A DNA stretch of 64,000 bases. It comes from Proteiniphilum propionicum. GTDB taxonomy: Bacteria; Bacteroidota; Bacteroidia; Bacteroidales; Dysgonomonadaceae. The position numbers were made by a program, and so were the translations under genes. Location: positions 124,001-188,000 of the forward strand of contig NZ_CP073586.1 of NCBI RefSeq assembly GCF_022267555.1, written 5' to 3'. Below, in pieces: positions 8,531 through 18,012 of the stretch. How positions within the stretch are numbered: position 1 is the first letter of the stretch; each line of letters starts with the position of its first letter. The notes under the pieces are model-generated. The model searched no databases. It worked only from the letters and a program-made list of their open reading frames with translations, and was not told the origin of the DNA.

Positions 8531-11380
8531 ATGACTCCTGAAAATGAACAGATACATGTGTACGGCGCACGCGTGCACAATCTAAAGAATATTGACGTAA
8601 CCATTCCGCGCGATTCTCTTACGGTAATCACGGGACTTAGCGGAAGCGGTAAATCGTCTCTTGCTTTCGACACCATCTTCGCCGAAGGACAACGCCGCTA
8701 TATTGAAACATTTTCGGCATATGCCCGCGGATTTCTTGGTAAGATGGAACGACCCGATGTGGACAAGATCACCGGATTGAGCCCCGTTATCTCTATCGAA
8801 CAAAAAACCACCAACAAAAACCCGCGTTCTACCGTGGGTACCACTACAGAAGTGTATGACTTCCTTCGCCTGCTATATGCACGTGCAGGAGAGGCATACT
8901 CCTACATAACAGGTGAGAAGATGGTGAAATATACCGAAGAGCAAATACTTGAACTGATCCTGGAAAAGTATATCGGGAAAAAAATATATATCCTTGCCCC
9001 GGTAGTTAGAAACAGGAAAGGGCATTACAAGGAGCTTTTTGAACAGATCCGCAAAAAAGGTTTTCTCAACGTGAGGGTCGACGGGGAGACCAGGGAGATT
9101 ATTCCCGGCATGCGTGTGGACCGTTACAAAAACCACAATATAGAGATCCTTATAGACAAACTGGTTGTCTCCAACAAGTTCGCAGACAAGCTTAAATCGA
9201 GCGTACGCACTGCAATGAAGCAGGGATCGGGACTAATACTCATACAGGATGTAGACGCTGGCGATGTACGCCATTACAGCCGTAGCCTTATGTGCCCTAC
9301 TACGGGATTGTCATACAATGAGCCGGCACCCCATAACTTTTCATTTAACTCTCCACAGGGAGCTTGTCCCAGGTGCAAAGGTATGGGGACAGTTGATCAG
9401 ATTGACCTGGAAAAAATTATTCCCAACCCGGGACTGAGCATCGGCGCAGGCGGAATTGTCCCTCTTGGGAAGGAGCGTCCCAGCATGCTCTTTTGGCAGA
9501 TAGCTGCCATATGCGAAAAATATGGTGTCACGCTGAAAACGCCCATTAAGGATATTCCACAGGAGGCAATTGAAGAAATCATGTACGGTACCGCTGAGCG
9601 ACTTAAAATAAAAAACGAATCGCTGGGGAATTCAAATTACATGGTTTCCTACGAAGGGGTTGTCAAATATATTGAGATGCAGCAGGATGAAGATGCATCG
9701 GCAACAGCTCAGAAATGGGCCGGGCAGTTTATCACCACCTCGGTATGCCCCGAGTGCAACGGCCAACGTTTGAACAGAGAGGCGCTTCATTTCATGATTA
9801 ACGGAAAAAATATTGCGGATCTGTCTGAAATGGATATCCGGGAACTTTACGACTGGTTCAAGGGCTTTCAGGCTAAGGTGTCTGACAAACAGCGACTCAT
9901 TTCCGAAGAGATAAGAAAAGAGATCCTCACACGCCTGCAGTTTCTGCTGGATGTGGGGCTGGGCTACCTTTCGCTATCGCGAGCATCGGCATCCCTTTCG
10001 GGAGGAGAAAGTCAGCGCATACGCCTGGCCACGCAAATTGGCTCGCAGCTGGTGAATGTGCTTTATATCCTTGATGAACCGAGCATCGGCTTGCATCAGC
10101 GAGACAATCACCGACTTATAGATTCATTGAAAAAACTGCGCGATTTAGGCAACTCGGTCGTAGTGGTGGAGCACGACAAGGAGATGATGCTCGCATCCGA
10201 CTACATAGTTGATATGGGCCCCTTCGCGGGTCAGAAAGGCGGCGATGTGGTATTTGAGGGCCTTCCATCGGAAATGCTTAAAAGAAACACGCTAACCTCT
10301 AACTACCTTAACGGAAGGCTTGAAATTGCCGTCCCCAAAAAAAGGCGTGAGGGAAACGGAAAAAAATTCATAATCGCAGGTGCAACAGGCAACAACCTTA
10401 AAAGTGTGACAGCGGTTTTTCCGCTTGGTACATTAATATGTGTGACAGGCGTTTCTGGAAGTGGAAAATCGACATTGATAAATGAGACACTGCAACCAAT
10501 CCTAAGCCGTAAATTTTACCGGTCACTTAAAGAACCTCTTCCCTACAGTTCCGTAAAAGGTATAGAGCATCTTGATAAAGTAGTAAGTGTGGACCAGTCG
10601 CCAATAGGCCGTACCCCCCGCTCCAATCCGGCCACCTATACAGGTGTTTTTTCCGATATCCGTTCTCTTTTCGCCGGAATGCCGGAAGCCAAGATACGTG
10701 CATACAAACCTGGACGGTTTTCGTTTAATGTGAAAGGAGGCCGGTGTGAAAAATGCAATGGCAACGGTTACAAAACCATTGAAATGAATTTCCTGCCCGA
10801 TGTGATGGTACCATGCGAGGTTTGTCACGGGAAACGCTACAACCGTGAAACGCTCGAGGTGCGCTTCAAAGGAAAATCTATTGCAGATGTGCTGGATATG
10901 ACCATTAACCAGGCGGTTGAATTCTTTGAAAATGTACCCAACATTCTGCACAAGATAAGGGTTTTACAGGAGGTTGGATTGGGCTATATAAAGCTTGGGC
11001 AATCCTCCACTACACTATCGGGAGGGGAAAGTCAGCGAGTAAAGCTGGCAACAGAGCTGGCGCGAATAGATACTGGCAATACGCTATATGTACTTGATGA
11101 GCCTACCACGGGACTCCATTTCGAAGATATCAGGGTACTGCTGGGGGTACTTAACAAGCTTGTTGACAAAGGCAATACGGTGATAGTGATTGAACACAAC
11201 CTCGACATAATCAAATGTGCCGATCATATTATCGACATGGGACCCGAAGGGGGCGAAAAGGGTGGCGAGATACTCTTTTCGGGAACACCTGAAGAGATCA
11301 TAAGCAGTAAAAAGAGCTACACAGCATCTTATCTAAGAAGTGAACTGCATCAGGCTGCTGTTGAAATTGTAGAAAGTTAA
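8531..11380 (+). CDS. uvrA: Excinuclease ABC subunit A
   Basis: UvrA is the damage-sensing ATPase of nucleotide excision repair, acting in the cytoplasm with UvrB. The protein is 949 residues, the normal length. It has two ABC ATPase halves: Walker [10 protein letters not shown] near residue 36 and GVSGSGKST near residue 640, each with an LSGGESQR signature. The C-terminal zinc module (CEKC...CEVC, near 738) is intact. In the N-terminal zinc module the first pair reads CPTT instead of CxxC, while CPRC is present. The start at 8531 is preferred because an in-frame ATG at 8483 would add 16 residues overlapping the preceding gene. Confidence 0.97.
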   Translation: MTPENEQIHVYGARVHNLKNIDVTIPRDSLTVITGLSGSGKSSLAFDTIFAEGQRRYIETFSAYARGFLGKMERPDVDKITGLSPVISIEQKTTNKNPRSTVGTTTEVYDFLRLLYARAGEAYSYITGEKMVKYTEEQILELILEKYIGKKIYILAPVVRNRKGHYKELFEQIRKKGFLNVRVDGETREIIPGMRVDRYKNHNIEILIDKLVVSNKFADKLKSSVRTAMKQGSGLILIQDVDAGDVRHYSRSLMCPTTGLSYNEPAPHNFSFNSPQGACPRCKGMGTVDQIDLEKIIPNPGLSIGAGGIVPLGKERPSMLFWQIAAICEKYGVTLKTPIKDIPQEAIEEIMYGTAERLKIKNESLGNSNYMVSYEGVVKYIEMQQDEDASATAQKWAGQFITTSVCPECNGQRLNREALHFMINGKNIADLSEMDIRELYDWFKGFQAKVSDKQRLISEEIRKEILTRLQFLLDVGLGYLSLSRASASLSGGESQRIRLATQIGSQLVNVLYILDEPSIGLHQRDNHRLIDSLKKLRDLGNSVVVVEHDKEMMLASDYIVDMGPFAGQKGGDVVFEGLPSEMLKRNTLTSNYLNGRLEIAVPKKRREGNGKKFIIAGATGNNLKSVTAVFPLGTLICVTGVSGSGKSTLINETLQPILSRKFYRSLKEPLPYSSVKGIEHLDKVVSVDQSPIGRTPRSNPATYTGVFSDIRSLFAGMPEAKIRAYKPGRFSFNVKGGRCEKCNGNGYKTIEMNFLPDVMVPCEVCHGKRYNRETLEVRFKGKSIADVLDMTINQAVEFFENVPNILHKIRVLQEVGLGYIKLGQSSTTLSGGESQRVKLATELARIDTGNTLYVLDEPTTGLHFEDIRVLLGVLNKLVDKGNTVIVIEHNLDIIKCADHIIDMGPEGGEKGGEILFSGTPEEIISSKKSYTASYLRSELHQAAVEIVES

Positions 11381-11498
11381 AAACAAATTCACCATGAACA
11401 TTTAGTTAGAGTCTTTGTTTACTATCAGAGAGAGAGGAAGGTACAATATAGAAAAAAAGTATTTTATTATTAATAATTATTTTAAATTATAAATATAT

Positions 11499-11999
11499 AT
11501 GGCAAATATCACATTTAAAGGCAACCCCGTTCATACTACAGGTGATATGCCCGCAATAGGGATATCAGCTCCGGGCTTCACACTAGTAAAAAGCGACCTT
11601 ACAGAGGCTAAGTTATCGGATTTTAGAGGAAAGAATGTTGTACTCAATATCTTCCCGAGTCTTGATACCGGTGTATGCGCAGCCTCGGTACGCCGTTTTA
11701 ACAAAGAAGCCGCGTCGCTCGATAATACGGTGGTGCTTGGTATTTCTGCCGACCTGCCTTTTGCAGCAGGAAGATTCTGTTCTGCAGAAGGCATAGAAAA
11801 TGTTGTTACACTTTCCGCTTTCCGTGATACTGCGTTTGGCAGTGATTACGGATTACTGATGACCGATGGACCTTTGAAAGGCCTTTTAGCACGCGCTGTG
11901 GTTGTGGTAGATCCAAACGGAAAAGTAGTATATACGGAACTGGTTTCTGAGATTGCACAGGAGCCGGATTATCATTCTGCAATCAACTCGATAGTGTAG
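11499..11999 (+). CDS. tpx: Thiol peroxidase (Tpx, atypical 2-Cys peroxiredoxin)
   Basis: This 166-residue peroxiredoxin reduces lipid and other hydroperoxides, recycled by thioredoxin. The peroxidatic Cys is in FPSLDTGVC (C60), and the resolving Cys in GRFC (C94) has the spacing typical of Tpx. The full-length thioredoxin fold is present. The gene stands alone between uvrA (118 bp upstream) and a strong hairpin downstream. The thioredoxin reductase encoded at 15785 is a likely functional partner through thioredoxin (inference). Confidence 0.95.
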   Translation: MANITFKGNPVHTTGDMPAIGISAPGFTLVKSDLTEAKLSDFRGKNVVLNIFPSLDTGVCAASVRRFNKEAASLDNTVVLGISADLPFAAGRFCSAEGIENVVTLSAFRDTAFGSDYGLLMTDGPLKGLLARAVVVVDPNGKVVYTELVSEIAQEPDYHSAINSIV

Positions 12000-12030
12000 T
12001 TTGTTTCATGAAGATTGTGTTAACAAGAGA

Positions 12031-12055
12031 GGTCTGCGAAGTGATTCGCGGACCT
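12031..12055 (+). terminator. Terminator-like hairpin after tpx
   Basis: AGGTCTGCGAA at 12031-12041 pairs with TTCGCGGACCT at 12045-12055 (11 pairs, one G-U) around a GTGA tetraloop, 31 bp after the tpx stop. The following sequence (TTCACTATTT) is only moderately T-rich. Confidence 0.75.
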
Positions 12056-12110
12056 TTCACTATTTAGATCCCTGGCATCTGTAAAGGTATAAAATAATCG
12101 TCCACAAAAT

Positions 12111-12141
12111 GTTAAAGCTACGTTTCTTTTTATTACTTTTG
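12111..12141 (+). promoter_or_regulatory. Probable ftsK promoter
   Basis: TACTTTTG at 12134-12141 fits the -7 consensus TAnnTTTG. The -33 position 20 bases upstream reads GTT rather than TTG, so the match is partial. It sits 90 bp before the ftsK start, beyond the tpx terminator. Confidence 0.5.
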
Positions 12142-12231
12142 CAGTAAACGTGATAATTATATCAACCATTCAAATTGCTATTATAACAGGTTGATCGAAG
12201 TCGGCATGGCAAAGCGCGAAAAAAATTAAAC

Positions 12232-14730
12232 ATGGCTAAAAAGAAGAAAAGGACTTTAAGAAAAAAAACGACATCCTCCCAAAAACAGGAAAATGAGTTT
12301 ATTACATTTTTGAAAAGTGAACGCTTACGATTCATTATGGGGGTAGTTGTCGCTTTCATCGGCATTTTTATGCTGCTGGCGATAATTTCGTTTTTCTTCA
12401 CGGGTGCCGCCGACCAGAGCAAGGTGCTCAATAAATCATTTATGCAGCTTATACGTTCAAATGTTCCGGAGGTGGACAACTGGACAGGTGCAGGCGGAGC
12501 CTATATTGCCGAGATTCTTGTAAACGATTGGTTTGGTATTTTCTCGACGCTTATTCCAATATTCCTTATTTATATTGGATTGCGTATGATGAAGGTATCA
12601 GATTTATCTTTCCTGAAAGCACTCTTCATTACCACGTTTGGCGTTATTTCAGGTTCCATAGCCAGCGCTTTTATCCTGGACCGCATCTTCCCCGGGACAC
12701 ACATTAAATGGGGCGGAACGCATGGTATCCAGATTGAACAGATTCTTGACAGCAGTGTAGGATGGCCTGGTATTGTTTTGATTATACTCCTGTTTATTGT
12801 GATTGTAGCAGTGCTCATCCGCAAAAGCTCCATGTACAAGATCCAGCAAAAGCTTGTAAACAGCAAACCTTCATTTACCATGCTAAATGATGAAGAGCAA
12901 ACTTCCACAGACGAATGCGAAATTCCTGAATCAGATGAAGAAAAAAAAGCTGGATTGATTAAACGGTTCTTTGCTTTTTTGAAAAAGTCAAAACGGAGAG
13001 AAGTTGAATCGGCAGAAGATGAAAATGAGGGGTTAGATATTGCGGCCCCGGCTGCAACGGCCTCTGCATCCAGGTCGAAGACGCATACAGGAAAAGACCA
13101 GCACATAATGAGTGATGAATTCGAAGTGATTGTCCCTGGCGATAATGAAGCAGCTGTAGCCTTCCATCCGGAAAATGATAAAGAGCCCTCTGAATACCTT
13201 GAAGATGATAAGAATGAACCTCTTGAGGAATACGATCCGAAAAGGGATCTCTCATCTTTCAAATTCCCCACACTTAACCTTCTTAAGGTTTACAATACAG
13301 GTGACAGGGGCGTGGATATGAAAGAACAGAATGAGAACAAGGATAAAATCATTAATACACTACGCAATTATGGAATCGAGATAACCTCCATAAAAGCGAC
13401 GGTAGGACCCACCATCACTCTCTACGAGATTGTTCCTCAAGCAGGAGTCCGCATCTCAAAGATTCGAAATCTGGAAGATGATATCGCGCTAAGCCTTTCG
13501 GCATTGGGTATTCGCATTATTGCGCCCATGCCAGGAAAAGGGACCATCGGTATTGAGGTTCCCAATAAGGAACCACAGATAGTTTCCATGCAATCGGTCA
13601 TCTCCTCCAAAAGATTTCAGGAGTGTAGTTATGACCTACCGGTGGCATTGGGTAAAACCATCACAAATGAGGTGTTTATCTTCGACCTCACCAAAATGCC
13701 GCACCTGCTGGTAGCCGGCGCAACTGGTCAGGGAAAGTCGGTAGGATTAAATGCTATAATCACCTCACTACTATACAAGAAGCATCCTTCTGAGATGAAG
13801 ATGGTGCTTATTGACCCCAAAATGGTGGAATTCAACATATATTCTACCATAGAAAAACACTATCTGGCAAAGCTCCCCGATGAAGAAAAGGCTATCATTA
13901 CCGATGTGACAAAGGTGACGCAGACATTGAATTCACTGACCAAGGAGATGGACGACCGCTATGAGTTGCTTATGAAAGCACATGTTCGCACGGTAAAAGA
14001 GTATAACGATAAGTTTGTCAAAAGAAGGCTAAATCCGGAAAAAGGGCACAGATACATGCCATATATTGTGGTGGTGATTGATGAGTTTGGCGACCTGATA
14101 ATGACTGCCGGCAAAGAGATTGAAATGCCCATCGCACGAATTGCCCAGAAGGCGCGAGCCGTGGGTATACACATGGTGATTGCAACACAACGCCCCACCA
14201 CCAACATCATAACCGGAACCATAAAAGCTAATTTTCCGGCGAGGATGGCTTTCCGTGTAACATCACAGATCGACTCGCGAACCATTCTGGATATGAGCGG
14301 TGCCAACCAGCTCATCGGACGCGGTGATATGCTATTTTCACAAGGCAGTAACCTTATCCGTATTCAATGCGCATTTGTAGATACTCCCGAGGTAGAAGAG
14401 ATTGCACAATATATTGGCAAACAGCAGGGTTATGATAAGGCATTTCCTCTGCCAGAAGTTCTCACAGATGCTGAAACGGTTCCAGGGGCGGTTGACCTAA
14501 ACGACAGAGATGTACTCTTCGAAGAGGCAGCAAGGCTTATTGTAGTCCAGCAGCAAGGCTCCACATCACTTATTCAAAGAAAATTCTCCATAGGGTACAA
14601 TCGCGCGGGAAGGCTGATGGATCAACTGGAAGCTGCCGGCATAGTTGGAGCCGTTCAGGGCAGTAAGCCTCGTGAGGTGTTTATCCAGGACGAATATTCA
14701 TTGGAGAAGCTTCTTGATTCGCTACGTTGA
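12232..14730 (+). CDS. ftsK: DNA translocase FtsK/SpoIIIE family
   Basis: This is an 832-residue septal DNA pump that clears chromosomes from the closing septum. The N-terminus is basic, followed by about four hydrophobic membrane segments (about residues 35-55, 95-115, 125-150, 180-200). An acidic low-complexity linker covers about 215-345, then comes the RecA-like motor with Walker A GATGQGKSVG near residue 495 and Walker B IVVVIDEFGDL near 610. A C-terminal winged-helix gamma domain (SLIQRKFSIGYNRAGRLMDQLE) would read polar chromosome sequences. Length is typical for Bacteroidota FtsK. It lies outside the dcw cluster but within 4 kb of it. Confidence 0.96.
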   Translation: MAKKKKRTLRKKTTSSQKQENEFITFLKSERLRFIMGVVVAFIGIFMLLAIISFFFTGAADQSKVLNKSFMQLIRSNVPEVDNWTGAGGAYIAEILVNDWFGIFSTLIPIFLIYIGLRMMKVSDLSFLKALFITTFGVISGSIASAFILDRIFPGTHIKWGGTHGIQIEQILDSSVGWPGIVLIILLFIVIVAVLIRKSSMYKIQQKLVNSKPSFTMLNDEEQTSTDECEIPESDEEKKAGLIKRFFAFLKKSKRREVESAEDENEGLDIAAPAATASASRSKTHTGKDQHIMSDEFEVIVPGDNEAAVAFHPENDKEPSEYLEDDKNEPLEEYDPKRDLSSFKFPTLNLLKVYNTGDRGVDMKEQNENKDKIINTLRNYGIEITSIKATVGPTITLYEIVPQAGVRISKIRNLEDDIALSLSALGIRIIAPMPGKGTIGIEVPNKEPQIVSMQSVISSKRFQECSYDLPVALGKTITNEVFIFDLTKMPHLLVAGATGQGKSVGLNAIITSLLYKKHPSEMKMVLIDPKMVEFNIYSTIEKHYLAKLPDEEKAIITDVTKVTQTLNSLTKEMDDRYELLMKAHVRTVKEYNDKFVKRRLNPEKGHRYMPYIVVVIDEFGDLIMTAGKEIEMPIARIAQKARAVGIHMVIATQRPTTNIITGTIKANFPARMAFRVTSQIDSRTILDMSGANQLIGRGDMLFSQGSNLIRIQCAFVDTPEVEEIAQYIGKQQGYDKAFPLPEVLTDAETVPGAVDLNDRDVLFEEAARLIVVQQQGSTSLIQRKFSIGYNRAGRLMDQLEAAGIVGAVQGSKPREVFIQDEYSLEKLLDSLR

Positions 14731-14849
14731 ACTGCATTTGAAGGAGGGTTCATTTAAAAATTAAACCACAGCTTCGCTTTTTTGTCTACCTTTATAACAT
14801 CGGTTAAACGTTCTATTAAATAACCGCTCATGATTGTATTAATTACTAT

Positions 14850-14881
14850 AGTTTAGCGTGATGAATGATTTCGACTAAACT
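14850..14881. repeat. Short inverted repeat in the ftsK-LolA spacer
   Basis: AGTTTAG at 14850-14856 is the inverse of CTAAACT at 14875-14881. A second stem, GCCGG with CCGGC, follows at about 14892-14916. They could form tandem hairpins ending ftsK transcription, but no T-run follows either. Confidence 0.35.
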
Positions 14882-14992
14882 GTCAAGCTGCCGGTGTTTG
14901 GCTACCCGTTCCGGCACACGTCCAACTAAAGTTAGATATTTAAATGTTGTATAACAATTGACTTGAATTTTCATATAAAAACAGAAAAGATA

Positions 14993-15637
14993 ATGAAAAA
15001 AAACATCCTAACAGTTGCTGTTTTCTTTTTTGCTCTCACTGCCTACCCCCAAAACTCAGGAGAAGCAAAAGCTATTCTGGACAGAGCATTTGCCGCCTTT
15101 GAGGCATCAGCCGGCATTAAGTTATCGTTCAAGTCGGCTACCGTAGACAAAGACGGAGCAGAGTATGAAACACAGTCGGGTGAAGCCATTATAAAAGGAA
15201 ACCGGTTCAAAATACAGACGGATGCAGCGGATATATGGTTCGATGGTGAAACTCAGTGGATTTTGATAAAAGAGGTGAATGAAGTAAACATAATCAACCC
15301 CACAGGGCAGGAGTTGGCATCAATCAGCCCTTTGGCACTGCTTGGAATGTACAGAAACGGGTACAAGTTGAAAGCACCTGTATCGAAAACAGTGAACGGT
15401 AAAAAAGTTAATCAGATAGATATGGTACCTGTAACCGGGAACAACGATTTCAAAGCTGTTTCCATAGCTGTTGACATGGCCTCAAACAACATTGTTCAGA
15501 TAATTCTCACCATGGGTAACGGGATGAAAAACAGGATAGAAATCTCTGAGTGCAACTCAAATTATAAATTCATTGATTCGGAGTTCAGGTTCGATAAAAA
15601 CAAGCACCCCGGAGTTGAAATTGTTGATCTAAGGTAA
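14993..15637 (+). CDS. LolA-like outer-membrane lipoprotein carrier
   Basis: This 214-residue exported protein has signal MKKNILTVAVFFFALTAYPQ. The body (about 20-210) fits the LolA/DUF4292-type half-barrel: the early ILDRAFAAFEASAGIKLSF helix, repeated strands such as FKIQTDAADIWFDGETQWILI, and the turn INPTGQELASISPLALL. LolA homologues carry lipoproteins across the periplasm to the outer membrane. In Bacteroidota a LolA-like gene commonly follows ftsK, as here. The start at 14993 is chosen over an in-frame ATG at 14963 because it begins the signal peptide. The chaperone role is from family knowledge. Confidence 0.8.
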   Translation: MKKNILTVAVFFFALTAYPQNSGEAKAILDRAFAAFEASAGIKLSFKSATVDKDGAEYETQSGEAIIKGNRFKIQTDAADIWFDGETQWILIKEVNEVNIINPTGQELASISPLALLGMYRNGYKLKAPVSKTVNGKKVNQIDMVPVTGNNDFKAVSIAVDMASNNIVQIILTMGNGMKNRIEISECNSNYKFIDSEFRFDKNKHPGVEIVDLR

Positions 15638-15681
15638 GGTGATATTTTCCATCTAACTCAGATAGATAATGGTAATATCAG

Positions 15682-15712
15682 TTTCAAGAATAGAAGAATA
15701 GTTGTATCTTTG
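15682..15712 (+). promoter_or_regulatory. Probable trxB promoter
   Basis: TATCTTTG at 15705-15712 is a perfect -7 element, with TTTC at 15682-15685 nineteen bases upstream as a near-consensus -33. Transcription from about 15720 would give a leader of about 65 bases that contains the hairpin at 15731-15764. Confidence 0.6.
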
Positions 15713-15730
15713 AACCAATAATTAACCCTT

Positions 15731-15767
15731 AAGCCTCTTCTCTTTTTAACATTGAGAGGGGCTTTTT
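15731..15767 (+). terminator. Terminator-like hairpin inside the trxB leader
   Basis: AAGCCTCT at 15731-15738 can pair imperfectly with AGAGGGGCTT at 15755-15764, and the 3' arm runs into TTTTT. It lies between the probable promoter and the trxB start at 15785. It could end transcripts from the LolA gene or act as an attenuator for trxB. Confidence 0.5.
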
Positions 15768-15784
15768 AAACATAAACATATTAT

Positions 15785-16726
15785 ATGAGAGATAAAGTTC
15801 GCTGTCTGATCATCGGGTCGGGACCTGCTGGGTATACGGCTGCTATTTACGCTTCACGTGCAAACCTGGAACCTGTTATTTACGAAGGAATGGAGCCGGG
15901 AGGACAACTAACAACCACCACCGAAGTGGAAAATTTCCCAGGCTATCCCGAAGGAATTACCGGTCCGGAGATGATGGAAGACCTAAAGAAACAGGCACAG
16001 AGATTTGGCACTGAAATATTCCCGGGAAGGGCAACAGCGGTAGATTTCTCTGTACGCCCCTTTAAGGTGACTATCGATAATGAACATGTGATAGAGTCTG
16101 ATACTGTCATAATAGCCACCGGTGCTACCGCAAAGTACCTCGGGCTTGACGATGAAAAGAAGTATGCAGGGCAAGGCGTATCGGCCTGTGCAACCTGCGA
16201 CGGGTTTTTCTATCGCAAGAAAAAAGTAGCTGTTGTGGGTGGAGGCGATACTGCCTGTGAAGAAGCCAGCTATCTATCGGGCCTGGCCGACAAAGTATAT
16301 ATGATTGTACGCAAACCCTATCTGCGTGCATCAAAAATTATGCAGGACCGGGTGATGAACAATCCAAAAATTGAGATCCTTTTCGAACACAACACTATTG
16401 GCCTCTTCGGTGAAAGAGGGGTGGAAGGAGCTCATCTGATCAAGCGGATGGGTGAACCCGGGGAGGAAAAAGTTGATATTGCCATTGACGGTTTTTTCCT
16501 TGCCATTGGACATACTCCAAACACCAAAATTTTTAAAGATTATCTTGAACTTGATAATGCAGGATATATCAAGATAGACAATCCATCATCGAAAACCAAT
16601 ATCGAAGGTGTTTTTGCCGCAGGAGACGTTGCCGACCCGCACTACCGTCAGGCAGTTACTGCTGCCGGCATGGGTTGTCGTGCTGCTATCGATGCTGAAC
16701 GGTATCTGGCCGAAAAGGGATTATAA
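15785..16726 (+). CDS. trxB: Thioredoxin reductase
   Basis: This 313-residue flavoenzyme transfers electrons from NADPH to thioredoxin in the cytoplasm. The FAD-binding GSGPAG lies at residues 11-16, the redox pair CATC at 135-138, the NADPH-binding GGGDTA at 152-157, and the C-terminal FAD motif in GVFAAGDVADPHYRQ. Length and motif order are those of low-molecular-weight bacterial TrxB. It is probably monocistronic, since a promoter and hairpin lie upstream and a fresh promoter follows directly after its stop codon. Confidence 0.97.
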   Translation: MRDKVRCLIIGSGPAGYTAAIYASRANLEPVIYEGMEPGGQLTTTTEVENFPGYPEGITGPEMMEDLKKQAQRFGTEIFPGRATAVDFSVRPFKVTIDNEHVIESDTVIIATGATAKYLGLDDEKKYAGQGVSACATCDGFFYRKKKVAVVGGGDTACEEASYLSGLADKVYMIVRKPYLRASKIMQDRVMNNPKIEILFEHNTIGLFGERGVEGAHLIKRMGEPGEEKVDIAIDGFFLAIGHTPNTKIFKDYLELDNAGYIKIDNPSSKTNIEGVFAAGDVADPHYRQAVTAAGMGCRAAIDAERYLAEKGL

Positions 16727-16737
16727 TATCACTTCTA

Positions 16738-16768
16738 TTGCCGACACAAAAAATTTATATTACATTTG
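16738..16768 (+). promoter_or_regulatory. Bacteroidales-type promoter for the gene at 16794
   Basis: TTG at 16738-16740, exactly 20 bases, then TACATTTG at 16761-16768 match the -33/-7 consensus fully. It begins 12 bp after the trxB stop, giving a leader of about 20 bases. Confidence 0.75.
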
Positions 16769-16793
16769 CCTGCAAATAGTGCTTTTCCGGGTC

Positions 16794-17501
16794 ATGAAAA
16801 AATTTATACCATTTACATATATGTTGTTATGGGGCGTTTCTCTCTTTGCCCAGCAACTGGAAGGAACGTTTAAAAACGGATTGGATTCTCTCACGTTCGA
16901 TGGTGAGAATATAGTGTTCCGGATAAGTGGATTCGGCGGGTTATCTTCAGCTCAGGTGGGTGAAGGCTCTTATGAGTACAACGACGATTACCTCTTTATT
17001 CACACAAGAGATTTTTCAGGGGAAAGATCTGTTTTTCAGGAGCTGGAAGGTTCCAGAACAGATACCTGTGTGGTAAAAGTGGTAAGCTTGTACAATTACC
17101 CGATTGAAAATATTTTAGTTGAGTCACTCAACAAATCCGATAAAAATATTGAGGCAAAAGTGACCGGTGACGACGGGAAAATTATTTTGACTCAGAACAA
17201 CAAGATATCTTCAATAGCCGCCTCATCGATAGGTTACAACTCAATCTCATTCAATTACACACAGGGAAAAGATTACCTGGTAAGGCTCGCGGAACATGAA
17301 ATAGTTGAGAATAGAACAGTTATTTTCAAAATTCAGCCCATTGATGATGAAACTATATCCGTTCTGTTGTTAACGGATAATTTTGATGAAGGAAAGAACA
17401 GGGACAAGGAACTGAAAAAGCTGGAGAAAAAAGCCATGAAAAACAACATGCTTGATAAAAGGCTGAAAAAGGTATATATACCCCATAGAATGATTCATTA
17501 G
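16794..17501 (+). CDS. Exported protein of unknown function
   Basis: This 235-residue protein has a signal peptide (MKKFIPFTYMLLWGVSLFAQ). The rest contains short beta-strand-like segments (NGLDSLTFDGENIVFRISG; the IEAKVTGDDGKIILTQNN stretch resembles a carboxypeptidase-regulatory-like or transthyretin-like repeat) and a very basic, Lys-rich C-terminus (about 205-230). I do not recognise the family. The start at 16794 is preferred over an in-frame ATG at 16608, which would overlap trxB by 119 bp. The promoter at 16738-16768 supports this choice. Its stop codon directly abuts that of the convergent YqeY gene. Confidence 0.7.
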   Translation: MKKFIPFTYMLLWGVSLFAQQLEGTFKNGLDSLTFDGENIVFRISGFGGLSSAQVGEGSYEYNDDYLFIHTRDFSGERSVFQELEGSRTDTCVVKVVSLYNYPIENILVESLNKSDKNIEAKVTGDDGKIILTQNNKISSIAASSIGYNSISFNYTQGKDYLVRLAEHEIVENRTVIFKIQPIDDETISVLLLTDNFDEGKNRDKELKKLEKKAMKNNMLDKRLKKVYIPHRMIH

Positions 17502-17951
17502 CTACGACAATATTTTTTTCACCATCTCTGAAATGGCCCTGCCCTCTGCCCTCCCTGCTAACTGTCTGGATGCCACACTCATCACCTTGCCCATCTCCTT
17601 TAAGGAAGTTGCGCCGGTTGCTGAGATAATTTCCTTCACGGCTGCCTCCAGTTCTTCCAAAGAGAGCTGGGCAGGAAGAAACTCACGGATCACATTCATC
17701 TGAGCAATCTCGCTTTCTGCAAGATCAGCCCTGTTTTGTGAAGAATATATGCTGGCACTATCGTTTCGCTGTTTCACCATCTTTTGTAAAATTGATAATT
17801 CGGTTTCGCTGGTTAGTTCACCTGTTGCGCCTTTAGCTGTTTTAGCTTCCAGCAATTCTTTCTTTATTCCTCTCAATGCTTCAAGCCTGATCTTATCTTT
17901 TGCCAGCATCGCTTTCTTTATCTCTTCGCTAATAGTTTCAAAAAGTGACAT
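17502..17951 (-). CDS. GatB/YqeY domain protein
   Basis: This 149-residue protein is the stand-alone YqeY fold, related to the tail domain of the tRNA amidotransferase subunit GatB. Typical features are MSLFETISEEIKKAMLAKDKIRLEALR (in parts), VKQRNDSASIY, REFLPAQLSLEEL and the end GRAISEMVKKIL. The cellular role is uncertain; a tRNA-related function is inferred from GatB. It lies 61 bp after ftsZ on the same strand and is the last gene of the dcw run, a common Bacteroidota order. Confidence 0.88.
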   Translation of the reverse strand: MSLFETISEEIKKAMLAKDKIRLEALRGIKKELLEAKTAKGATGELTSETELSILQKMVKQRNDSASIYSSQNRADLAESEIAQMNVIREFLPAQLSLEELEAAVKEIISATGATSLKEMGKVMSVASRQLAGRAEGRAISEMVKKILS

Positions 17952-18012
17952 ATTTCTCTGTTTTTTAATAAAATTGATATCCAGTTATTATGGTTTTGTA
18001 TTCTCAGGTGAG

